This document shows positions 7,595 to 15,695 of a stretch of 64,000 nt of DNA, piece by piece. The position numbers and the translations under genes are program-made. The DNA is from Catenulispora sp. EB89 (GTDB lineage Bacteria > Actinomycetota > Actinomycetes > Streptomycetales > Catenulisporaceae). The first letter of the stretch is position 1. Every line of letters begins with the position of its first letter. The stretch covers positions 54,439 to 118,438 of the forward strand of contig NZ_JBGCCU010000033.1 of assembly GCF_041261445.1 (NCBI RefSeq). Reading direction: 5' to 3'. Under the pieces are notes generated by a model. The model had not been told where the DNA came from, made no database searches, and was given only the letters and a program-made list of their open reading frames with translations.

Positions 7595-8617
7595 ATGGCC
7601 GGGCTGCTGGAGTCTGATCTGCCGATCGTGGCGGCGCCGATGGCGGGCGGTCCGACCACGGTCACGCTGGCCGAGGCGGTGCTCAAAACCGGGGCGTTCC
7701 CGTTCCTGGCCGGGGGCTACAAGACGGCCGACGCGCTGGCGGCAGAAATGCGGCAGGTCCGGGAGTTCGGCGGGGCGTTCGGTGTGAACCTGTTCGTGCC
7801 GGGCCCCGGGGCCGTCGACGAGGCCGCGTTCCGCGCCTACGCCGCCGAGGTGGCACCGGAGGCGGCGCGGCTCGGGGCCGACGTGAATCCCGTCCCGGTC
7901 CTCGACGACGATGACGCGTGGTCCGACAAGCTGGCGCTGTTGCTCGCCGAGCCGGTGTCGGTGGTGTCGCTGACGTTCGCGTTGCCGGACGCCCGGGACA
8001 TCGCGGCGTTGCGCCGTGCCGGGAGCCGGGTGCTGGCGACGGTGACGACCGCGGCGGAGGCCCGGGCCGCCCGCGACGCGGGGGTCGACGGGCTCGTGGT
8101 CCAGGCGCCGGCGGCCGGTGGGCACAGCGGCACGTACGACCCGCTGCGCGCCCTGACCTCGGTGAGCGCGCCGGATCTGGTGCGCGAGGTCCTGGCGGCG
8201 GTGGAACTGCCGGTCGTGGCCGGCGGTGGCGTGGCCGGCGGCGAGGATGTACGTGCCCTGTTTCAGGCCGGCGCCGAGGCGGTCGCGGTCGGGACGCTGC
8301 TGCTGCGCACCACCGAGTCGGGGGCCTCGCAGACCCACAAGGACGCGCTCGCGAACCCGGCCTTCACCGAGACCACGATCACCCACGCCTTCACCGGACG
8401 CCCGGCACGCGGCCTGCGCAACGCCTTCATCGACCGCCACGAGGCCACGGCGCCCCACGGCTACCCGGCGATCCACCACCTGACCCGGCCGCTGCGTCAG
8501 GCTGCTGCGAAGGCCGGGGATCCGGACCGGCTGCACCTGTGGGCCGGCACCGGGTTCCGGGCCGCACGGGAAGGGTCGGCGGGTGAAGTGATTCGGGGGC
8601 TGGCCGAAACCTTGTAG
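7595..8617 (+). CDS. Nitronate monooxygenase (2-nitropropane dioxygenase family)
   Basis: The 340-residue protein has an FMN-dependent TIM-barrel. It shows the N-terminal PIVAAPMAGGPTTVTLAEAV, GAFPFLAGGYKTADAL, the phosphate-binding VVAGGGVAGGEDVRAL, and AGAEAVAVGTLLLRTTES. The His in QAPAAGGHSGTY (about residue 180) corresponds to the catalytic base of class I enzymes. The family oxidises alkyl nitronates to aldehyde/ketone and nitrite. ATG at 7595 has GGGAAAGGA (7578-7586). It follows the MFS gene by 25 bp and is followed by a hairpin with a T-run, so it probably ends an ArsR-controlled two-gene operon. Confidence 0.87.
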   Translation: MAGLLESDLPIVAAPMAGGPTTVTLAEAVLKTGAFPFLAGGYKTADALAAEMRQVREFGGAFGVNLFVPGPGAVDEAAFRAYAAEVAPEAARLGADVNPVPVLDDDDAWSDKLALLLAEPVSVVSLTFALPDARDIAALRRAGSRVLATVTTAAEARAARDAGVDGLVVQAPAAGGHSGTYDPLRALTSVSAPDLVREVLAAVELPVVAGGGVAGGEDVRALFQAGAEAVAVGTLLLRTTESGASQTHKDALANPAFTETTITHAFTGRPARGLRNAFIDRHEATAPHGYPAIHHLTRPLRQAAAKAGDPDRLHLWAGTGFRAAREGSAGEVIRGLAETL

Positions 8618-8626
8618 CCGTCAGCG

Positions 8627-8649
8627 GCCTGGCATGGCCAGGCATTTTT
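8627..8649 (+). terminator. Rho-independent terminator
   Basis: Stem GCCTGGC (8627-8633), loop ATG, stem GCCAGGC (8637-8643), then ATTTTT (8644-8649), 10 bases after the stop of the nitronate monooxygenase. It is one of the few intrinsic terminators here with a classical T-run. Confidence 0.85.
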
Positions 8650-8757
8650 GCCACAAGACTCAGCATTTTGAGAGACGCCCGGAACCCGCTGCGATCGGAC
8701 ACTCACTTCGCGTGCACCATCCCGCGCGCCCCCGACCCCGATCGTGCCGGAGGCCCC

Positions 8758-9723
8758 GTGAGTTCCCTCACCGTGTCCGAGACCCCCGCTTCCCCGCCCG
8801 CGCCCCAGACCTCGCTGTTCGTCAACGGCTGGTTCCCGCGCCACCGCGCCCTGTGCTTCCTCGTCGGAGCGCTGGGCGGCTTCCTGTTGTCCTACTTGTG
8901 GTCGGCGTCGTTGGCGGACGAGACCATCGGCTTCAACTCCGCCGACGCCATGCTCGGCCACTCTGCCTCCACCGCCCCGATCGGCAGCATCGCCTCCGGC
9001 ATCGTCTTCGCCTTCGTCTCCGGCCTGGCCGGGTCGTTCACCGCGTGCAACGTGGCAGTGTTCGGGGCGGTGGGGCCGCTGGTGGGACGCGCGGAGGGCC
9101 GGCGGACCAAGTTCCTGCAGACGCTGCGGCCGGTGGGGTGGCTGACCGTCGGCATGGTGCCGGTGTCGGCGCTCTACGGGGCCATCGTCGGCGTCGTCGG
9201 GACGCGGATGCCGCAGTACTCGAACGCGAGCGGGCACGGGATCACGCCGCGGACCGCGCAGTCGATGATCGCCTTCGGGGTGGTCGGGGCGGTCATGATC
9301 GTCATGGGGCTGGCCGCGCTCGGCGTCGTCAGGGATCCGCTGGCGCGGGTGTCGCGGCGCTTCCCGAACGCCCCGCTGATCCTGATGGGAGTGCTGATCG
9401 GCGGGTTCCTGATCGGGCGGCCGTATCCGTTGTTCCACAAGATGTTCCAGCACGCGGCGAACACCCACAACCCGCTCTACGGCGCCGTCGCCTTCACGCT
9501 CCAGTCCATCGGCAACATCATCGTGATGGCGACGCTGTTCCTGCTGCTGTCCTACGGCCTGGGCGGACGCGTCCAGCGCTACCTGGCCGCGAACCCGACG
9601 CGAGCCAGTGTCCTGACGGCGACCACGTTCCTGATCGCCGGCTTCTTCACGGTGCTGTACTGGGACGTGCGGGTGCTGCACCGTTTGAACTACCTGTGGT
9701 TCCCGACGCCGCCGTGGACGTGA
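8758..9723 (+). CDS. Polytopic membrane protein, possibly CcdA/DsbD-like
   Basis: Some 321 residues with about eight hydrophobic segments. After a short Pro/Ser-rich N-terminus come LCFLVGALGGFLLSYLW, then SGIVFAFVSGLAGSFTACNV, where a Cys in a Gly/Ser/Ala-rich helix recalls the CcdA/DsbD thiol-transfer helix. There is no partner thioredoxin and no second conserved Cys at the expected place, so that link is weak. Later helices include APLILMGVLIGGFLIGRP and ATLFLLLSYGLGG. The GTG start at 8758 is supported by GGAGG at 8749-8753. The role is unknown. It converges tightly with the metal permease gene (13-bp gap). Confidence 0.55.
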   Translation: MSSLTVSETPASPPAPQTSLFVNGWFPRHRALCFLVGALGGFLLSYLWSASLADETIGFNSADAMLGHSASTAPIGSIASGIVFAFVSGLAGSFTACNVAVFGAVGPLVGRAEGRRTKFLQTLRPVGWLTVGMVPVSALYGAIVGVVGTRMPQYSNASGHGITPRTAQSMIAFGVVGAVMIVMGLAALGVVRDPLARVSRRFPNAPLILMGVLIGGFLIGRPYPLFHKMFQHAANTHNPLYGAVAFTLQSIGNIIVMATLFLLLSYGLGGRVQRYLAANPTRASVLTATTFLIAGFFTVLYWDVRVLHRLNYLWFPTPPWT

Positions 9724-9736
9724 CGGACCCGGTGGC

Positions 9737-10645
9737 TTAGGCGTTCACGACGGCGGCCGCAGCTGTCGCGGCCGTCGTGGCAGTGGCGGCGGTCGTCGCA
9801 GCGGCGGCCGTGGGCACGACCGCACGCCGGCGGCTCAGCGAGCGGTAGATCATCGCCGCCGCGTAGACGACGGTGGCGACCGCGGTGATCGAGAAGCTCG
9901 GCGGCATGCGCGGGACGAAGTAGGCCAGCGTCAGGCCGGCCCACATCTCCCCCACCGCCAGCGCGATCGCCAGGCCCAGCCCGCGGAACGGCCGGTCGGT
10001 GAGCACCAGCGCGGCGCCGGCCGGGGCCGCGACCAGGCCGAGCAGCAGCAGCGCGCCGACGGCCTGGGTGGCCTCGGCGGTGGCCGCGCCGACCAGGGCC
10101 AGGAACAGGAATCCCAGGACCCTGACAGGCACGCCGCGGGCCGCGGCCACGGCCTCGTCCAGCGTCGCGAACAGCAGCGGGCGGGCGATGACCAGCAGGA
10201 CCGCGACCACGCCGACGCCGATCCACAGCGCGGTCTGCGCCTGGCTCGACGACAGCCCGAGGATCGAGCCGAACAGCACGTTGATCGTCGCCGAGCCGTT
10301 GCCGGAACCGGAGCGGTCGGTGGTGTACATCGTCAGGAAGAAGACGCCGAGGCCGAGGATCCAGGCGAAGACGTTGCCGATCACCACGTCGTCGGCGCGG
10401 CCGCGGCGGCCCAGGGCGCCCAGCAGCAGGGCCACGGCGATCGTCGCGGCGAACAGGCCGATCCGCAGGTCGACGCCGAAGGCCAGGGCAGCCAGGGCGC
10501 CGGTGAACGCGACGTGCGACAGGGCGTCGCCGGTGAAGACCTGCGCGCGCAGCACGAGGAAGAACCCGACCGCGCCGCAGGCGGCCGCGATGCCGGTGCC
10601 GCCGAGCAGCGCGTAGATCATGAAGGGATGGCTGAACATGCTCAT
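9737..10645 (-). CDS. znuB: Metal ABC transporter permease, second subunit (ZnuB family)
   Basis: The 302-residue permease has about eight membrane helices of the ABC-3 family: SHPFMIYALLGGTGIAAACG at the N-terminus, the cytoplasmic LRAQVFTGDALSHVAFTG block that contacts the ATPase, and ATLDEAVAAARGVPVRVLG. The Ala-rich tail is low complexity. The start overlaps the stop of the first permease in an ATGA (10642-10645), which indicates translational coupling. Two different permease genes imply a heterodimeric channel rather than a ZnuB homodimer. Zinc is inferred from the Zur-type boxes upstream of the first gene of the operon. Confidence 0.85.
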   Translation of the reverse strand: MSMFSHPFMIYALLGGTGIAAACGAVGFFLVLRAQVFTGDALSHVAFTGALAALAFGVDLRIGLFAATIAVALLLGALGRRGRADDVVIGNVFAWILGLGVFFLTMYTTDRSGSGNGSATINVLFGSILGLSSSQAQTALWIGVGVVAVLLVIARPLLFATLDEAVAAARGVPVRVLGFLFLALVGAATAEATQAVGALLLLGLVAAPAGAALVLTDRPFRGLGLAIALAVGEMWAGLTLAYFVPRMPPSFSITAVATVVYAAAMIYRSLSRRRAVVPTAAAATTAATATTAATAAAAVVNA

Positions 10646-11544
10646 GAGGCCCCCAGGACTTCCACGACGTGGCGGCGGCCGGTCCCGCGCCAGCGCGTGA
10701 CGAAGCCGTAGACGTTCGCCAGCAGGTAGCACCCGAACGCGAACGTCGTGATCCAGAACCCGATCGGGTACGGCGAAAAGTACGCCGCGCCGAGGCCGAA
10801 CCAGGTCACGAGCAGCCCGAAGACCACGGACAGGAGCAGGCTCAGCGCGGGGCGTGCGGTGATCCGCTGCGCGGTGGCGGCGGGCATCACCAGGAGTGCG
10901 AAGACCAGCAGCGAGCCGGTGATCTGCGAGACCTCGGCGGTGGTGGCGCCGAGCAGGACCAGGAACAGCACGCCCAGGGCCCGGGTCGGGACGCCGCGGG
11001 CGGCGGCGACGGCGGGGTCGACGGAGGCGAACAGCAGCGGGCGTCCGATCAGGGCCATCGCGGCCAGGACCACGACGGCGACCACCGCGAGGACCGCGAT
11101 GTCGCCGGGGGTGACGCCGAGGAAGCTGCCGAACAGCAGGGAGTTGACGCCGTTGAGGAAGCCCTTGTACAGGGCCACGAACAGCATCCCGCAGGCCAGG
11201 GTGAAGGACTGGACGATGCCGGTCAGCGCGGACTCCTCGGCCAGGCCGCCCTTGCCGTTGCGGGCCAGGGCCGCGATCACGGCGCCGGCGCCGACGCAGA
11301 AGCCGAAGTAGCCCCAGGAGGCGCTGACGCCGAGGAAGACGGCCGCCGCCGCGCCGGGGAAGCCGGCGAGGGCGACGGTGTGGCCGGCGAAGGTCTGGCG
11401 GCGCAGGACCATGAACCAGCCGACGACGGCGGCCAGGATGGCGACGATGGTGCCCGCCCGGTAGGCGTTGACCATCGAGTCGAGCTGCCACATCTGGGTG
11501 ATGTCGGTGATCGGGTTCCAGGAGAGGCCTGCGTCAGCGGACAT
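10642..11544 (-). CDS. Metal ABC transporter permease, first subunit (ZnuB family)
   Basis: A 300-residue ABC-3 family permease. Visible are VNAYRAGTIVAILAAVVGWF, the coupling segment LRRQTFAGHTVALAGFPGAA, and ASVDPAVAAARGVPTRALGV, which parallels the second permease and shows that the two genes are ancient duplicates. The ATG at 11544 lies inside the 3' end of the ATPase gene (11-bp overlap), and its own stop overlaps the next start. It forms the membrane channel with the second permease, energised by the ATPase. Confidence 0.87.
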   Translation of the reverse strand: MSADAGLSWNPITDITQMWQLDSMVNAYRAGTIVAILAAVVGWFMVLRRQTFAGHTVALAGFPGAAAAVFLGVSASWGYFGFCVGAGAVIAALARNGKGGLAEESALTGIVQSFTLACGMLFVALYKGFLNGVNSLLFGSFLGVTPGDIAVLAVVAVVVLAAMALIGRPLLFASVDPAVAAARGVPTRALGVLFLVLLGATTAEVSQITGSLLVFALLVMPAATAQRITARPALSLLLSVVFGLLVTWFGLGAAYFSPYPIGFWITTFAFGCYLLANVYGFVTRWRGTGRRHVVEVLGAS

Positions 11545-12811
11545 CGTCGGCCCCCGATCGGGGGGCGGGGGTGGCCGGGGTGGGCGGTGCCGGGGTGGCG
11601 GTGCCGGTGCCGGTGCTGGTGCTGGTGCTGGTGGCGACGCCGACGCCGGTGCTGGTGCTGGTGCTGGTGGCGACGCCGACGCCGGTGCTGGTGCTGGTGC
11701 TGGTGCCGTGGCCGGTGGTGGCGCCCGGGCCGATGACGCGGCGCACGCCGACGCGCGGGTCGTGCCCGGCGTGCGGGTCGTGCCCGTGCCGGTCGGAGTG
11801 CAGGGCCGGGGCCTCGGGGCCGCCGACCACGACCAGCCGGCCGTCGGAGGCGCGCAGCACCTCGACCGGGGTGCGGAACAGGTTCGAGAGGGTCTCGGTG
11901 GTGATGACCTCCTCCGGGGTGCCGGAGGCGGCGCCGCCGTCGGCCAGGTACACGACCCGGTCGAGATAGGGCAGGATCGGGTTCACGTCGTGGGCGACCA
12001 TCACGACCGCGACGTCCTCGGACCGGGATATGCGTCCGATCAGGGCCGCGACCGCCGCCTGGTTCGGCAGGTCCAGGGAGTCCAGCGGCTCGTCGAGGAC
12101 CAGCAGTCGGGGCCGGCGGACCAGCGCCTGGGCGATCAGCAGGCGCTGCTGCTCGCCGCCGGAGCACTCGCCGATCGGACGGTGCGCGTAGGCCGAGGCG
12201 CCGACCAGGTCGATGACCTCGCGGACGCGTTCCTGCTCGGCGCGGCGGCGGGCGCCGAAGCGGCGGGTGCCCGGGAGCGGGACGCCCCAGCGGTCGCCGT
12301 CCAGGCCGAGGCGGACGACGTCGACGCCGCGGATGCGGAGCGAGGCGTCGAAGGAGCGGCGCTGCGGGAGGTAGCCGATCTGCGCGCCGGCCGCGCCGGG
12401 GCGCTGGCCCAGGACGCGGACCTCGCCGGCGGCCGCGGGCAGGACGCCGAGCAGGACTTTGATGAGGGTGGACTTGCCGACGCCGTTGGGGCCCAGGACG
12501 GCGACGAACTCGCCGCAGTCGACGGTGAGGTCGACGCCGCCCCAGAGCGTGCGGCCGCCGACGGCGGCGGAGGCGCCGCGGAGTTCGACGACTGCGACGG
12601 GGGTGTCGCCGGCGTTGCAGAGCTGGGGTTCCGGGGGCGCGATGTTGTTGCCGGTCGCGATGTCCTCGCCGGTCGCGGCCTTGTTGCCGGTCGCAAGGTT
12701 CCCGCCGGTCGCGGTGCTCTCGCGGGGCGCGATGTTCTCGCCCTCGAATGCTGCGGCGACCGCTTCAGAATTCGTATCCGTATCCGTACTCACTGCTTCC
12801 ACCGCATCCAT
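11534..12811 (-). CDS. znuC: Metal ABC transporter ATPase with repetitive N- and C-terminal tails (ZnuC family)
   Basis: The 425-residue protein has a normal ABC core of about 250 residues: Walker A LGPNGVGKSTLIK, signature GECSGGEQQRLLIA, Walker B LLVLDEPLDSLD and the switch His in VMVAHDVN. The N-terminal 65 residues contain degenerate ATG-rich repeats (TATGGNLATGNKAATGEDIA). The C-terminal 50 residues carry 12-residue TSTSTSTGVGVA units from a 36-bp DNA repeat, after a His-rich stretch (SDRHGHDPHAGHDPR). The His cluster could bind metal, but that is inference. It is the second gene of the operon, 33 bp after the binding-protein gene. Confidence 0.87.
   Translation of the reverse strand: MDAVEAVSTDTDTNSEAVAAAFEGENIAPRESTATGGNLATGNKAATGEDIATGNNIAPPEPQLCNAGDTPVAVVELRGASAAVGGRTLWGGVDLTVDCGEFVAVLGPNGVGKSTLIKVLLGVLPAAAGEVRVLGQRPGAAGAQIGYLPQRRSFDASLRIRGVDVVRLGLDGDRWGVPLPGTRRFGARRRAEQERVREVIDLVGASAYAHRPIGECSGGEQQRLLIAQALVRRPRLLVLDEPLDSLDLPNQAAVAALIGRISRSEDVAVVMVAHDVNPILPYLDRVVYLADGGAASGTPEEVITTETLSNLFRTPVEVLRASDGRLVVVGGPEAPALHSDRHGHDPHAGHDPRVGVRRVIGPGATTGHGTSTSTSTGVGVATSTSTSTGVGVATSTSTSTGTGTATPAPPTPATPAPRSGADDVR
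11609..11707. repeat. 36-bp tandem repeat inside the ATPase gene
   Basis: Units begin at 11609, 11645 and 11681 (the third is partial). Each contains GCCGGTGCTGGTG-type triplet runs followed by GCGACGCCGAC. The frame is kept, so each unit adds 12 residues (VATSTSTSTGVG) to the C-terminal tail. Copy number is expected to vary between strains. Confidence 0.85.
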
Positions 12812-12844
12812 CGCCGTCGTCGTCTCCGCCGCTTCTTGCCGTTC

Positions 12845-13807
12845 CTACCGGCCCGTCGCCTGTGCCAGCGCCGCCTTCAGCCCTTGCAATTCCCCGACCA
12901 TCCAGTCCTGGAAGGTAGCGGACGCCGGCGCGAGGGTTTCCGTCACGGTGGTCACCGGGATGCCGGCGGCCTTGGCCTCGGCGACCTGAGCGGCGATGTC
13001 CGGCGTGGAGTTCTGGGAGTTGTAGACGTAGACCTTGATCTGCTTGCCCTTGATCTGGCCGTCGATGGCGGTCTTGTCGGCGACGGAGGGATCGGTGCCC
13101 TCGGAGATGTCCTTGAGGAAGGAGTAGGGCGTGAGCATCTTCAGACCGAGCGTGTCGGCCAGCGGCGAGACGATGGACTCCGAGGCGCCGATCGGGACGC
13201 CGGCGTACGTGGTCTTGATGTCGGACTCGAGCTGGTTGTAGGTGGCCAGCGTGGTGGTCTCGAAGGTCTGCTTCTGGGTGTCGAAGTAGGCGGCGTCGGC
13301 CGGATCCAGCTTCTTGTACTCGGCGACGATCGCGTCGATGACCTTGTAGACGCTGTCGTGGGAGTACCACTGGTGCGGGTTGTCGCCGTCCTTGAGGCCG
13401 ACGACGTCACCGACGGTCAGCACCGCGCGTCCCGAGGCGGGGTTGGCCTTGACCAGGCCGGGGGCCCAGGAGGTGTCATAGCCGATGCCGTTCTGGATGA
13501 ACAGCTGCGCACCGGAGATGAGCTTGGCGTCGTTGGGGGTCGCCTCGTAGGAGTGCGGGTCGGTGTCGGGGTTGGTGATGATCGACGTCTCGGTGACGTG
13601 CGCCCCACCGAGCTGCAACGCGACCGAGCCCCAGAAGTTCTCCGCGGCCACGACCGCGATCTTCGCCGACGACCCGACGGCCCCGGCAGGCTGGCTCGCG
13701 GGAGCCGCCGACTTGGTCGAGCACCCGGCGGTCAGCGCCGCCGCCGCGCCGATGGCCAGCACACCCCCGGTGACGCGCTTCAGGCTCTTGGTGGTGTTCT
13801 TGGTCAT
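12845..13807 (-). CDS. znuA: Metal-binding lipoprotein of a Zur-type ABC importer (ZnuA/TroA family)
   Basis: A 320-residue secreted lipoprotein: a basic N-terminus, VTGGVLAIGAAAALTAGCS with lipobox Cys (about residue 26), then the two-lobed cluster A-I fold with a long linker helix. Metal ligands visible are His in DPHSYE and His in NPHQWY. The third site reads GASESIVSPLAD, a Glu where zinc-type members have His, and no obvious fourth Asp/Glu is seen in VYVYNSQNSTPDI. The His-rich loop of many zinc binders is absent. ATG at 13807 is chosen because upstream in-frame codons would overlap the two boxes. It is the first gene of the importer operon. Confidence 0.83.
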   Translation of the reverse strand: MTKNTTKSLKRVTGGVLAIGAAAALTAGCSTKSAAPASQPAGAVGSSAKIAVVAAENFWGSVALQLGGAHVTETSIITNPDTDPHSYEATPNDAKLISGAQLFIQNGIGYDTSWAPGLVKANPASGRAVLTVGDVVGLKDGDNPHQWYSHDSVYKVIDAIVAEYKKLDPADAAYFDTQKQTFETTTLATYNQLESDIKTTYAGVPIGASESIVSPLADTLGLKMLTPYSFLKDISEGTDPSVADKTAIDGQIKGKQIKVYVYNSQNSTPDIAAQVAEAKAAGIPVTTVTETLAPASATFQDWMVGELQGLKAALAQATGR

Positions 13808-13829
13808 GGTGAGCCCCCCTCCTTGATGA

Positions 13830-13880
13830 TGAAAACCGTTTTCAAGTCCCGATAAGGGAAGCATATGAAAATCGTTTCCA
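13830..13880. promoter_or_regulatory. Two Zur-type boxes
   Basis: TGAAAACCGTTTTCA (13830-13844) is a perfect 7-1-7 palindrome. TGAAAATCGTTTCCA (13866-13880) is a degenerate copy 36 bp away. The TGAAAAT/C-N-(A/G)TTTTCA form is the actinobacterial Zur operator. They lie 23 bp and more upstream of the binding-protein ATG, so zinc-loaded Zur would repress the importer. Confidence 0.8.
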
Positions 13881-13977
13881 GTTGGCAAGGTCACGGTGGG
13901 TGGCGAAGAGACCACGGGGACGGCGCGCAGGGCGCGGTCGGGCCGGTCCGTCGGCGGGCTCCTCTAAAGTTCGGCGG

Positions 13978-14478
13978 ATGAGTGATGAGCGTGCGAATCT
14001 CCTCCGCTACCTGCGCATTCAGCGTGAGCATGTGCTCGGGGCGCTGGAGGGGTTGGACGAGGAGGCTCTGCGGCGGCCTGTTCTGCCTTCGGGGTGGACG
14101 TGTCTGGCGTTGGTGAGTCACCTGACCTACGACGACGAGCGCTTCTGGTTCCGTGGGGTCATCGAGCGGGATCCGGAGGTCATCGCTGCGGTGGAGCGGC
14201 GGGAGCCCAATGGGTGGCAGCGGCTTGATCCCGGGGTGGCGGCCGGGGAGGTCTTCGCGCGGTATCGGGCGGAGGCCGCGTTGGCCGATGACGTGTTGGC
14301 CGAGTGCGATCTCGATGCCGCTCCCGCGTGGTGGCCTGAGTACGTGTTCGGCGAGTGGCGGTTGGATTCGGTGCGGCAGATCGTCCTGCACCACATCACC
14401 GAGACCGCGACGCATGCCGGGCATCTGGATGTGGTGCGGGAGTTGATCGACGGCGCGCAGTGGATCGTTCAGGACTGA
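13978..14478 (+). CDS. DinB-family (DUF664-type) protein
   Basis: This 166-residue four-helix-bundle protein of the DinB/mycothiol-dependent isomerase superfamily has LLRYLRIQREHVLGALEGL, WTCLALVSHLTYDDERFWF and LHHITETATHAGHLDVVREL. The His residues in SHLTYDDERFWF, the HH pair and THAGH give the usual three-His metal site. Its enzymatic role is unknown; relatives are mycothiol- or metal-dependent transferases. ATG at 13978 has TAAAGT (13965-13970) 7 nt upstream and no Shine-Dalgarno, so it is likely leaderless. Its 3' end overlaps the convergent YidC-like gene by 10 bp. Confidence 0.82.
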   Translation: MSDERANLLRYLRIQREHVLGALEGLDEEALRRPVLPSGWTCLALVSHLTYDDERFWFRGVIERDPEVIAAVERREPNGWQRLDPGVAAGEVFARYRAEAALADDVLAECDLDAAPAWWPEYVFGEWRLDSVRQIVLHHITETATHAGHLDVVRELIDGAQWIVQD

Positions 14479-15254
14479 GTCGGCTGGAGCAGGCGCCGCC
14501 GCTCCACCAGCGTCCAGAGCGTCGTTGTCGCGACGTAGAGACTGCTGGCCAGCGGGAGCACGAAGGCCCCGAGGACCGTGAAGTACGGCAACAGGGCCAT
14601 CAGCTTCGTGACGCCGGCTGTCGGCGCGCCGGCGGTAGGTGTACCGGCGGTAGGCATGCCGAAAGCCGCGGCGTCGCCCGCAGTGCTCTGCCGCATCCGG
14701 CGCGAGGACCACGTGGCGAGCGCCGCCAGCGCGGCGAGCAGGACCGTGAAGACCGCGACGTGGCCGAGGACGGCCGGTGAGCCGGCGGCGCTGAACGCGT
14801 CGCGGAAGTGCGAGCCGAGGCCGACGCCGAACAGCTGGTCGGTGAGCAGCCGGTTGTGGTGCCCGCCGATCGTCGGCGACACGAACAGCCGGTACACCAC
14901 GAAGAACACCGGGATCTGCACCAGTCCGAGGCCGATCCCCGGCACCAGCTTCACGCCGTTGGCCCGGTACAGCTCGACGGTCTCGCGCTGGGCCCGCAGC
15001 GGGTCGTGCTTGTACGTGCGCTGGAGCTTCTGCACGGCCGGGGCCAGCGCGGCCCGGCCCTTCTGCGAGGCCAGCTGTGCGTTCATCTGCGCGCGGTTCA
15101 ACGGATGCAGGCACAGGCGGACCGCAGCGGTGAACATGACGATCGCCACCGCCGGTCCCAGGCCGCCGAGGACGGGGACGAGCATGACCGACAGGCCGGT
15201 GACGGCGTGGTAGGCGGCGACGATGGCAGGCGTGAACAACGAGTAGAACGGCAT
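14469..15254 (-). CDS. YidC/Oxa1-family membrane insertase paralogue
   Basis: The 261-residue protein has five predicted membrane segments. The first part (VMFTAAVRLCLHPLNRAQMN) is the hydrophilic-groove helix with its conserved basic residue, followed by the cytoplasmic basic hairpin LQRTYKHDPLRAQRETVELY and VPGIGLGLVQIPVFFVVYRL. It is shorter than housekeeping actinobacterial YidC and has no rnpA/jag neighbours, so it is probably a second, specialised copy. A PTAG repeat (MPTAGTPTAGAPTAGVTK) forms the loop before the last two helices. DUF6412 lies directly upstream on the same strand. Confidence 0.83.
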   Translation of the reverse strand: MPFYSLFTPAIVAAYHAVTGLSVMLVPVLGGLGPAVAIVMFTAAVRLCLHPLNRAQMNAQLASQKGRAALAPAVQKLQRTYKHDPLRAQRETVELYRANGVKLVPGIGLGLVQIPVFFVVYRLFVSPTIGGHHNRLLTDQLFGVGLGSHFRDAFSAAGSPAVLGHVAVFTVLLAALAALATWSSRRMRQSTAGDAAAFGMPTAGTPTAGAPTAGVTKLMALLPYFTVLGAFVLPLASSLYVATTTLWTLVERRRLLQPTQS

Positions 15255-15335
15255 GGAGGACGAACCCTTCGGGACATCTTGCGGATGAATGAGATCAGCG
15301 AGATGGACCGTGCGGCCGGTGCGAAGAACAACCGG

Positions 15336-15635
15336 TCAGACGGTCACAGGGTTCATTCCTGGCGCTCGTGGATGAGGCTTGCCGGCGGCGTCGGGATCGC
15401 GTTGCGGCAGGAACGCGGTGTCCCGCAGCGAGGAACGCGCGGCCGCGGCGGTCTGCGCGGCCATCGTCGTACCGGCCATCAGCACCGCGAGCACGCTGCC
15501 CCGCAACGCGGCGGCGAGCAGCGTCAGGGCGGTCGCCGACGCGACGAGCACGGCCGTGTTCTGGCCGCCGAGCAGCACCAGGAGCGTGACGAACGCGGCG
15601 AGCAGGCTCGCGGCGGTCGCTCCTCGATGCGTCAC
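15336..15635 (-). CDS. DUF6412-type small membrane protein
   Basis: 99 residues with two hydrophobic segments (ATAASLLAAFVTLLVLLGG and NTAVLVASATALTLLAAALR), then a polar Pro-rich tail. I recognise the combination with a short YidC paralogue as a recurring actinomycete pair in which the small protein is called DUF6412; the function is unknown. The GTG at 15635 begins MTHRGATAASL. The spacing to the YidC gene is 81 bp, so co-transcription is likely. A role as insertase partner or client is only inference. Confidence 0.65.
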   Translation of the reverse strand: MTHRGATAASLLAAFVTLLVLLGGQNTAVLVASATALTLLAAALRGSVLAVLMAGTTMAAQTAAAARSSLRDTAFLPQRDPDAAGKPHPRAPGMNPVTV

Positions 15636-15695
15636 AGAGCTCAGGGTACAACTGCGAGCGCGACTACGGATCGTTCGATGTGGCGCACCCCAAGA

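Noticed and set aside
11468..13855. Long open frame (795 codons) on the plus strand opposite the metal importer
   Set aside because: Composition is that of a high-GC antisense shadow (Gly/Ala/Asp/Arg-rich, no domains). The minus strand carries clear ABC transporter genes with overlapping starts.
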